Below are positions 55,553 through 64,000 of a stretch of DNA of 64,000 nucleotides, piece by piece; position 1 is the first letter of the stretch; each line of letters begins with the position of its first letter. The notes under the pieces are model-generated. The model was not told the origin of the DNA. It ran no database searches and was given only the letters and a program-made list of their open reading frames with translations. The stretch is from the NCBI RefSeq assembly GCF_008831285.2, contig NC_045139.1:2674704-2738703 (forward strand), given 5' to 3'. The position numbers and the translations under genes were made by a program. Source of the DNA: Nymphaea colorata (taxonomy: Eukaryota > Streptophyta > Magnoliopsida > Nymphaeales > Nymphaeaceae).

Positions 55553-57631
55553 GAAGAAAAGGAATCAAGAGTCGGACCACTAAAAAACACAGTTGACTTC
55601 GCATCTTTTCGTTTGAGGAGGAGTTTAGTTGGCGGCGGTTTTTAACGTGTGCATGCTTTCCTTTTAATTAACTCGGCCTCATGACATATATAATTTATGT
55701 TTTTTACTTAATTTTTTCATTCCTTTCTCACGCTATTTCTTTTAAATGATCTTTTCTTAAATTTTTGTTCAGTGGGAAGCGCAAGCTTCTTGACGCCGTC
55801 GCTGCCGGTCCTGTCTTCCTCAACTCATGCAGAAATCCTCTTTCCTGACCAATCGAATTGGAATCAGATATATATTTTAATTATATTCATTTTTTTACAC
55901 TCAAACATTTGGATAATATGACCGAAGAAAAGTTATATCCAAATCTAAATCCACAAATTAGGTCTTAGAATCTGAATCTGTTTGGAATTTGATTTTTATT
56001 TTTACATCTGAATCCAAACTGAAATTTTGAGCCGAATGTATAGCTGATTTTTCATAATGTAAAGTGTTGGATATGAAATGTTTGTGTAAAATAAATTTGA
56101 GATGTCATTTATTAAATCCAAATCTGAAACGATTTCTTAATGGAATAGACTTTTGGATTAGATTGCAGACCATAAATCCCATATTGAAGTGATAGAATGG
56201 CTGTGCCGTTAGCTAGGAGAAAAAAGAAAGGAAAATAAGATTAACATAAGCCCAACAAAAAGTTGAACTTGAAAAAGAGATTACATCTAAAAATCTGCTC
56301 TTAATTATTGTAAAAAGTTTAAGGAGCCACCGTTTCCCCATATGTTACGGAAAATTAACCGAACATCATACAAAATAGAGGATGTCATGCGCTGAATTCA
56401 TTCCTATAAATAATATCATTCATGGAACCCACCTAAACCTAAAGAGCCAAATTCTCCAAATGATACATCATTTCTTTTTGCTTCTCACTCTAACTAATTC
56501 ATGGTTAAAACCTCCAATTGTAGATATGTTTGTGACTTCAATTTGAGACATAAACCAAGTAAGCACATAAAGATCTTGAGACACTCGATAAAACCACCAC
56601 CAGGAATGGTAGTTTCCTCGCTATTAGCTAAGAAGCTCATTATTTGCGAACAAGAAATCCAAGAGAGTGCTGATGCATTAAATGATTGAAAGGCATCGCC
56701 AACTAAGGGGCTTAAATGTGTAGTAGGCTCATCATGCTGAGCAAGAAATCCAGAAGAACGCTGGAGCCATTAAATAATTGAAGGGCGTCGCCAATTAAAC
56801 GTGGTGACCATTGTACTTGGCTTTTTCATCAAATGGGATCCCACAACTCTGAAAATGTTGGTCCTTTCCACGACATCTGATGCTCGTGAATGGAAGGCAA
56901 AGGTTGGGCGTTTTTCCTCAATATTTTGGGAATTTGTTCGTGGCGGCAAAGGTTTATGGTTCATCACCAATCTTAGATCCACACTTAATCTCTACTGTAC
57001 CTTTTTGCAGTGGAAAAAAAAAACGTCTGATTGAAGATCAGAAATGGTTCTCAGATATAAGAATTTTAGATCAGAAGCAATCATACACCCCCTAAATGTT
57101 CGAACGGATGATAGGTGGGGAAATGGCGTCGACGTTCTTCTGATTCTTGCTCCGAAGCATGCAGAAGCTTTCAAGAAGATGCGCCCATTAGAAAGAACTT
57201 ACAAAACAAAGGCTTGACTTGATCTGCTTTTCAATTCTTTCTTTCCCTTCTGTATACATTTTTGGCTTCAAATCTTCAACGGTTTGTTCCCTTGTTCTCC
57301 ACCCATATAAATGATAAGAGCGTCAGGTCTCCTGATTAAGCCAGCTATGAACAGTACCCAAATTGTACATCCAGATAGATTAAGCTCAAAATTAAGTTTA
57401 AACCGCCTGAAAAGCAAGGCCAATCTATCGTATTGTAACTTGGTCCCTCAATTGACAGTATTCAAGTAGCAATAGTAAACATTTGATTGTAGTTACATAT
57501 AACTGCAAACGGGTATTAGCACAATCTTCTTTTTTGAAGAAAATATTTGATGTCCTAGTGGTTCAGAATTCCCCAGTTGAAACTCATACCTTGAAAAGAT
57601 TTATGAACCTATAAGAAACAAAAGTTTTTTT

Positions 57632-57925
57632 AATGTTTAAATATTAATATTTATTAAGATTAATCTTAAAATAAACTGTTAAATGATCTCTTTTTGCCTT
57701 ATAAAATCTGATATATACTAAAGAAAACATGTTTTTTTATGTGCATTCTTACCGTATCAGGCATGGAGATCGCATCCACACGATTAGTTTACCAAAATAT
57801 TTCAATGAGTACCAAAAAACAGAAAACCATAGGCCGGTTGGGACCTACAAACACTTTTTCTCTTTTTTAAATAAAGAATAACACTACATTTTTATGGAAT
57901 CGGCCTTGTTATTTTTGACAAGAAT
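57632..57925. repeat. Second copy of the block at 51043-51345
   Basis: Same orientation, moderate divergence. With the decarboxylase fragment at 50.4 kb this suggests that more than a single exon piece was once duplicated here. Confidence 0.65.
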
Positions 57926-59046
57926 GACAGTCTATTTAATATTGATATTCTGTCCATAAGTCAACAGTAGTTAACCTCAGGAACTGTGTTGCAAAAATTT
58001 GTAAAGAGGCACAGGTAGCAACCACGACCACGCCCTTAATTTTTAACTGTTTTGATAGTACCTTTTTCTTTACTTCTGCTACTCAATTTTTACTTTTATT
58101 GCTTTCTCTCGATAATGGAAACATATATTCAACACCATAAAAATTGCTAACAAAATAGTGGCTGAAAGTTTAAGTTCTCAGAAAACTGAGTTGAAAGCAA
58201 AAGAGGCCAATGAGTTCAACTAAAGTATGGAAGGAAATCAGCTGGGAAAGAGGTACTTTGATGAGCTACGGCTATCAAGTGTAGGAATGGAAGATTCAAA
58301 CCACACAAACTTGTCCATACCAAGATTCTTTACTGCACATCCAAAACAAACAACGGAAGAATAAAAACTGCAATATTTTGACAAAGCACACAGACACATT
58401 CAGATATGGTGATGTTCCTGCTCCCCGAATACTGAATAATTATATATTACAAGAATGAAGGTGAATTACACGTAGAAACCCTTTAATTCAAACACTGATT
58501 GTGGCTTTTCTTCGAACCACTACAGTAGGGATTTGCGCCTGAATTTTAAGCTACCTACCTTTTCTTTAGGGAATCAGTAAATGGTAAGAACAGAGATTAG
58601 ATGCTTACTCATTGTGTTGTTTATATAATATAATTTCTTAGAATTTTGAACCAAGGGAGGTATATTGCATTATCCCACCCTAATATATATCAATCATCCA
58701 TAACTTTAGTATTTCACTGTAAAAAGCGTAAGCACAGGCACTGCACATCACTTAGCGGGCCAAGATGCCTGGCGATAAAGTGGTTTAAAATGCCCACGCC
58801 ATTGCCGGAGCGTGCCATATGTAACCCTAATATTTAACATTTAATTGTCCTCATCTTCATGGACAATGTATCATATATATAATATATAATATGCAATGTT
58901 TCATACGTCTCACCAGTTTCAGATCATACTACTGCATTCTCTGTGTGATCTGTATATTGAGAAACTATAAAAATGGAAAAAATAATACTTAAACAATGTT
59001 TGACCTTGAAAAGTTTGTCAAGAAAAGCTGCTTCCGCTAAAATTTA

Positions 59047-59435
59047 AACTGTCACATGGACGTGGCTAAAGAGGCCACGTACCCGTGTCGACTCGCCGAC
59101 ACAGCGATTCTGACACGGGACTCGGCTAGGACACGGCAAAAAATAAAAATTAAAAATTTAATGTTTTTTTTTCATTTTATCAATTTTTTGTGATGCATCC
59201 AATTATTTCCATGAACAATCCTTTTCAGGATATTCAGTAATTTTGTGATAAAAACACATTTTTTCACTAGATTGTAAGAGTGAACTATTAATTTAATGTT
59301 TTTTTTTAATCTTATCATTTTTAGAATATTTAATGTAACTGTGTCCGCATATCCGAAAATTTTGAAAATTGCCGTATCTGCACCCGTATCCCCCTATCCG
59401 CACCCGTATCGCATCCGCACCCGTGTGACATAATT
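59047..59435. repeat. Degenerate 'cccgtgtc/cacccgtat' repeat
   Basis: Words such as 'gtacccgtgtcgactcg', 'gacacgggactcgg' and 'cgcacccgtatc' recur at both ends of a 390-bp AT-rich core. This looks like an old non-autonomous DNA transposon or a degenerate intergenic repeat. Confidence 0.5.
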
Positions 59436-60935
59436 AAACAAGAATAAAAAGACAAGAAATGATAAAGGAAAGTCACTACATATTTTCAGTGTATTCGGCA
59501 TAAAAGTTGCTGAGCATTCTTGTACTACTCCATGACCAATTGATATACCATTGGCTTTTGAACTTCTGGTAGAGGATGTGCACCATAGGTATCATCCTCT
59601 GCAATTGAGTAAACCCAGCTTGTAGCTGAGTCCAGGACTTAGCTATAGGCTCTCAGCCAGTCAACAGCCAACTGTTCCCTGCTCTTTAATAATCCAATCA
59701 ACTGATAAAAATTTTCCTACATGCAGACAATACAAAATGTCTAGCTCAAGCAGCCCAATAAACTTGATCTTTTATGAACAATATTGTTTGTTAAGGATCA
59801 AGGTCCATAATTTCCAATGACAGCAAGAACTACCACGAACCCACAAAATGTTAACCATTTTCACCATGCTCCCATAAGAAATTCAGCTTTTCTGGGAATT
59901 TTGGATAAATTGAAATGCTAAATGTTAGATGAAATAGAACAATTAAAAAACTGCATGATCTGAAGATTCCTCATGGACTTTAGAAAACAAACATGAAGAG
60001 ACCAAAGAAATTCGAAGAGACTAAAGATGTTCCAAAGTTGAACTTTTGCAACTACATGAAGCTTGAGGCAATTTATGGTCAACAAACTGGAACTCCATTT
60101 TTCTGGAAATTTTGTTCTAAACAAAAAAGGGAGATACATGTTCAATTGAAGTCAGGTCCTTCGTCAAAGGTTAACTTGTAAACCCGATCTTCCAAAAACT
60201 GTCTAGGAAATGTAATGAGGATTTTATTTCCCTCTCATGCTTCACAAGGGTACTTATGAAACACGGAGAAACAGAGGCAAAATGAAAATCCATTGAATGC
60301 AAAAACTGAGACCATCACCAGAAACAAAATTTCAAATTTGAAAAAAAGAAAGTGCTTATGATCATAATATGTTTTGGTCCTATCCACTTAACAGACCAAC
60401 ACAGGAACAACATAAAAGCAACCATATACAGCTCTTACATGTAACATCTGTAAAAAAAATCTAGCAAAAGTAAGCCATACTAAGCTTGTCTTTAGCTAAA
60501 TATAACAATTGTACGAGGGATGACATACTCACCAATTCTGGTTGGGGTAGTTTATACTAGTCTGTCAACCGTTCTCCAAGTAGATGAAATCTTTGGCAAC
60601 AATGAAATAGTGAATATCAGAAAACCAGATAGAAGCAACAATGAAAACATAGATATCAACAAGGAACTTATATAAGTGTTGATAAAAGCATCCAAACGGT
60701 ATTCTACATAAAACTACAATAACGTGTTCCATGTAAAGACCCAACATCAAAGCATATAAGTTAAATACATAGCCAACTAATGCATTACAGTATGCATAGA
60801 AGCCGCTACATACTTAGTGAGTCAGATACAGATCCACCACAACAGAAACAAAATTAACAAAGTCACAATGAATACCACAGGAACAGATTTCAAACTGGTA
60901 ATTGACTGTCCAGCTGTCTTCATGTCAACCTTCAA

Positions 60936-61163
60936 CTAATTATCTTTTTCTTCAAGTGTGTTGACACACATGTCATCCAAAATTTGTTGATTGTATTTTT
61001 TCAGGTAGGTGTTCAAATGTGTTTTTGCTTCCATAAGTGTGTTGAATGACCTATATACTGCTCCTGGATATCGATTGACTTGTGGGTGACATTCTTCCCA
61101 ACAGTTAAATATGCCCCTTGAACGACCCTCGAACACGACATAATACTTACGTCGGGGCTTCAT
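60936..61163 (-). CDS. Small protein with an RNase H1 N-terminal (viroplasmin-type) domain
   Basis: A 75-residue ORF starts at an ATG. Residues 6-50 read KYYVVFEGRSRGIFNCWEEC, then QVNRYPGAVYRSF and TLMEAKTHL. This is the pattern of the RNase H1 N-terminal domain, also found in caulimovirus inclusion-body proteins: Y-x-V-x-x-G-x-x-x-G-I-x-x-x-W-x-E-C, Q-V-x-x-Y-x-G-A-x-Y-x-S-F. The domain binds RNA/DNA hybrids or double-stranded RNA. No RNase H catalytic domain follows. It could be a stand-alone gene, an exon of a larger transcript including the exon at 61387-61202, or a retroelement remnant. A splice acceptor (TTCATAG) lies just upstream of the ATG. Confidence 0.6.
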   Translation of the reverse strand: MKPRRKYYVVFEGRSRGIFNCWEECHPQVNRYPGAVYRSFNTLMEAKTHLNTYLKKYNQQILDDMCVNTLEEKDN

Positions 61164-61201
61164 CCTTGATTACCTATGAACATAAACATAAACATCACAT
61201 T

Positions 61202-61387
61202 TTAACAGACATTAAGGTGTAATGAGCTTAGATTGTACTTACAATATGGGTGAACAATTCGCCTACGTCGATAAAGGTATCTAAAAAATATGATGACGAA
61301 GACAAACACCACTTTCATCATAGCATGTTCTCTTTCCTCATTTTCTCTTTCCTCATCTGACAACGTGACTGCAACACTGGGTAGCAC
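61202..61387 (-). other. Probable exon X: acidic start and hydrophobic segment, function unknown
   Basis: The minus-strand frame encodes LSDEERENEEREHAMMKVVF, then a hydrophobic stretch (VFVIIFF) and RYLYRRRRIVH. An acceptor (CCCAG, about 61375) and a strong donor (ATATT|GTAAGTAC, about 61243) fit an exon. Plant PIF/Harbinger transposase genes often begin with a short acidic and hydrophobic segment and sit beside a Myb/SANT-like gene, so this may be the start of a lost transposase. No catalytic DDE domain is visible. The function is not established. Confidence 0.4.
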
Positions 61388-62785
61388 AGAGAAAAGGTTT
61401 TAACATAACAAATCATACCATTTATAAACAAAACATTCTAATATGCAAAGGCGAAAGGAACTAACTGTCATAAAACAAACATATATGTATGAAATATAAA
61501 GCAACTTAAGTAACATGTTTTGAATTGTACAGAAGTTAGAACCAACAAAGCATTGAATTATAAACATATCTGAAACATATAGTACTTACTATTGATGATT
61601 GATATTTTCAAGCAACCAAGGCACACGTTCATCGGGCTGAAGGTTGAGGAAGGTGAGCGGCTTGTCTCCATGTGCCATTAGTGTCAGGGCTCTTATGTGC
61701 AAGCTCCTATCAATCTCTCCCGAGTCGAGCATTTCATACAATATGATTACACATTTGTTGATCGTTTGTGCTTTAGATGTGTTTGCCATTGTTCGAAAAC
61801 TATCGGCTATGTCATGCAATAGCATTTGATAGTCTTCATCAATTGTACTTAATCTTGCTCTTTTGTTGGATGACTTGGTGGTCCTATTTTCTGATGCAGT
61901 AGGTTCTGGATCTTGTTGACCGTGTGCTGATGATGGTATAGTAGAATTATTGTTCAACATTTGTGTGAAGGATACATTTTCATCAACATTCAGCCCAAAA
62001 TCATTGGTATGGGTTATAGGGGTCGTAGGTACAGGATTAGTCTCACAGTCTTCAAACACCACTTTCATCATAGCATTTTCTCTTTCCTCATCTGACAACG
62101 TGACTGCAACACTGGGTAGCATAGAAAAAAGGTTTTAACATAACAAATCATACCATTTATAAACAAAACATTCTAATATGGAAAGGCGAAAGGAATTAAT
62201 TGTCATAAAACAAACATATATGTATGAAATATAAAGAAACTTAAGTAGCATGTTTTGAATTGTATAGAAGTTGGAACCAACACAGCATTGAATTTATAAA
62301 GATATTTGAAACATATAGTACTTACTATTGATGATTGATATTTTGAAGCAACCAAGGCACCCGTTCATCGGGCTTAAGGTTGAGGAAGGTGAGCGGCTTA
62401 TTTCCATGCTCCATTAGTGTTAGGGCTCTTATGTGCAAGCTCCTATCAATCTCTCTCGAGTTGAGCATTTCACGCAATATGAGTGCACATTTGTTGTTTG
62501 TTTGTGCTCTAGATGTGTTTGTCATTGTTCGAAAACTATCGGCTATGTCATGCAATAGCATTCGATAGTCCTCATCAATTGTACTTAATCTTGCTCTTTT
62601 GTTGGATGATTTGGTGGTCCTACTTTCTGATGCAGTAGGTTGTGAATTTTGTTGACTGTGTGCTGGTGATGGTATAATAGAATTATTGTTCAACATTTGT
62701 GTGAATGATACATTTTCATCAACATTCAGCCCAAAATCATTGGTATGGGTTATAGGGGTCTCAGGTACAGGATCAGCCTCAGAGT
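61304..62785. repeat. Tandem duplication of about 740 bp (Myb-gene tail plus exon X)
   Basis: Copy A, 61304 to about 62050, and copy B, about 62051-62785, are direct repeats with around 6% differences by eye in the noncoding part. Copy A has 15 extra bases near 61330-61345 (a local repeat of 'ctctttcctcatttt'). The junction at about 62051 joins exon X sequence (MMKVVF) to the Myb-gene tail. Confidence 0.88.
61589..62113 (-). pseudogene. Chimeric duplicate: exon X fused in frame to the Myb-gene tail
   Basis: This frame reads LSDEERENAMMKVVF from exon X and continues without a break into the tail of the Myb/SANT-like protein (EDCETNPVP, then TPITHTNDFGLNVDENVS), ending at NINHQ and stop. The C-terminal 160 residues are about 85-90% identical to 62325-62785. 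It lacks the Myb/SANT domain. Whether it is expressed is unknown; it could be an extra exon of the upstream gene only if the stop at 62325 were spliced out. Confidence 0.65.
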
Positions 62786-63334
62786 CTTCAGTCATCATGT
62801 GTGGAGTACAATTATAACTGCCACGACCTGTGGCAGTTGACTCGCCATACACTTCATGTAACTCCTCATAGTGTTTCCAGTTTTGTCCTCCTTTGAATTT
62901 GCGCCTGTCTGGGAATTTCTGCAATTTGGTTCTTAGTCACATATGTTGGATCTAGTAATTGACATGATGATCAGCAATCTTCAACTAAATGTTCTCATAC
63001 TTACCTGAATGTAGACGGCCCAAACTTCATTATCAACATCTACACACTTGTTTGTTGGGTCCCAACCAAACCCGCTTGTTGCCAAAATTTGCTTGCATAT
63101 ATTGTAGTCGGCTTTTGTGCTCTTCAACTTGTTCTTAATTTTTTCTGTTGTGAATTCTTGCCCAAACTTTTCCATCATCTTTTGTCCAATTGCCTTATAA
63201 GCTTTTCCCTTTAAATTGCCGCCTGACTTCATGCTAGGTAGTCGTGATTGCTGAACTAGAAGATGTATAAGATATTCTAGTTGAGCATCACTCCATATGA
63301 GACTGTCATTTCTTGAGTTGCTTGAACATTCCAT
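62325..63334 (-). CDS. Myb/SANT-like DNA-binding protein (Harbinger-associated type)
   Basis: Two exons (63334-63005 and 62918-62325) join in frame across a short GT-AG intron and give about 307 residues. Residues about 12-105 form a Myb/SANT-like domain of the plant type found in L10-interacting Myb proteins and in PIF/Harbinger ORF1 relatives. Marks are IWSDAQLEYLIHLLVQQ, a central KIKNKLKSTKADYNICKQIL and GFGWDPTNKCVDVDNEVW. The rest is a linker with a basic patch (SSNKRAR) and a C-terminal helical region (MLLHDIADSFRTM, RALTLMEHG, WLLQNINHQ) typical of this family. In Harbinger transposons such a protein helps bring the transposase to the nucleus and to DNA; related host genes are also known. 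No transposase remains here. The start is the first ATG, nine residues before the domain's first Trp region. Confidence 0.8.
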
Positions 63335-64000
63335 AACTACTACAATACAATTTCAAGAAGATAGTATGCATGAATAGTAAGTAGATACAAGAATTTGGCT
63401 AAAAGTCATACACCATAAAACAACTGTTCATACATATGTGCTTTATCTTATAAAGTAAACAAACTTCTAAATCACTGTAAGTGCTTTCTCTTAACTATTG
63501 ATAGTAAAATAGTTTGCGATAGACGAAATATATTAGGTAGAGCAATCAACTGCATTCTCTTAACTATTGAATCAACTTTTTGCCTCCTTCGCATTGTGGA
63601 TCCAAAATATCCAAATTCTAGTAAAATTTAACAATGCAAATAGAAAAACAGTACAGCTAGAGAGAGACGAATATACTTTAATCTCAATCTTAATTGATAA
63701 TTTTTACAAACAATGAGATCGTTGGATGACAAAGCATGAAACCCACAAAGCAGCCACGCCACCACCACAATAAGCCAGTCTACAAAATCAAATCAGCGTT
63801 TTCATATTCATAAAATAGACACCATAAAACGTGTACATTCGCTTATGAATTGTAACTGCTCAACCTCAACAATTAGAATCCTCTTGAGCTCTAAGAGTTC
63901 CTGCTCATAAAGGAGGCGATGACATCCATTATGAGTTCGTAATAAATAATAATATCTTCTAGGTTCAAAAAGGACATCAAATGGTTTCATTCACCACATT
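63335..64000. other. Region upstream of the Myb/SANT-like gene
   Basis: No gene is recognised. A minus-strand ORF at 63990-63808 (RRYYYLLRTHNGCHRLLYEQ) has no recognised family and reaches close to the window edge. Any terminal inverted repeat of a Harbinger element on this side would lie here or beyond the window; I did not see one. Confidence 0.4.

Larger units (their letters stand above)
55560..60935. other. Long intergenic region, no gene seen
   Basis: Contains degenerate 'ggatt'-type repeats (about 55860-56170), DNA shared with 52.4-52.6 kb and 51.0-51.3 kb (56640-56850 and 57632-57925), and a CCCGTGTC-type repeat at 59047-59435. Short ORFs on both strands show no domain. I see no RNA gene. 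Confidence 0.5.

Noticed and set aside
60936..61163. Endogenous pararetrovirus at 61 kb
   Set aside because: Only the RNase H1-N domain is present. No movement protein, coat, protease or reverse transcriptase of caulimovirus type is seen nearby.
63808..63990. Minus-strand ORF near the window edge
   Set aside because: 60 codons with no recognised domain; could be part of something beyond the window but cannot be supported.

Overview
This is nuclear DNA from a flowering plant. The evidence is two multi-exon TIR-NBS-LRR (TNL) immune receptor genes with GT-AG introns, relics of at least three more, a plant-type tyrosine/DOPA decarboxylase, Copia, LINE, TRIM-like and PIF/Harbinger-type elements, and AT-rich intergenic DNA. 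TNL genes argue against a grass or other monocot. A eudicot, magnoliid or early-diverging angiosperm all fit, and the sequence alone does not settle which.

Layout. 1-3.3 kb is AT-rich intergenic DNA. 3.3-10.9 kb is a minus-strand TNL relic (psi-TNL-A: LRR exon, intron, terminal exon). A nearly complete but decayed Copia element (3792-9274, TTTTC target duplication) splits its terminal exon. 11-20 kb is repeat-rich: a TRIM-like element, a LINE reverse transcriptase scrap, and a 230-bp inverted repeat around a 960-bp core. 20.4-23.9 kb holds two head-to-head LRR relics (psi-TNL-B minus, psi-TNL-C plus). 25.4-27.1 kb is a PIF/Harbinger-type element with palindromes beside a GC-rich fold-back block. 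27.97-33.35 kb is an apparently intact five-exon TNL (TNL-1). A stray copy of the terminal exon follows at 34.97 kb. 39.1-47.5 kb is a second TNL (TNL-2) with a very long LRR exon. An in-frame TAG cuts off its post-LRR exon. 49-52.5 kb holds scraps: a coiled-coil coding piece, Copia RNase H, a piece of the decarboxylase gene, and a piece of nuclear 26S rRNA. 53.8-55.3 kb is an intronless tyrosine/DOPA decarboxylase (minus). 60.9-63.3 kb is a minus-strand Myb/SANT-like gene whose 3' part is tandemly duplicated, followed by a small RNase H1-N (viroplasmin-type) ORF.

How it fits together. The left three quarters is a resistance-gene cluster evolving by tandem duplication, module duplication inside LRR exons, transposon insertion and pseudogenisation. 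The family shares a terminal exon encoding a post-LRR domain with a signature I do not recognise (R-T-M-M-x-M-H-V-S-I). TNL-1 has kept it, TNL-2 has lost it from its reading frame, and several relics keep only it and the LRRs. The decarboxylase is metabolically unrelated to the receptors. It makes tyramine or dopamine and has shed a fragment about 3.5 kb away.
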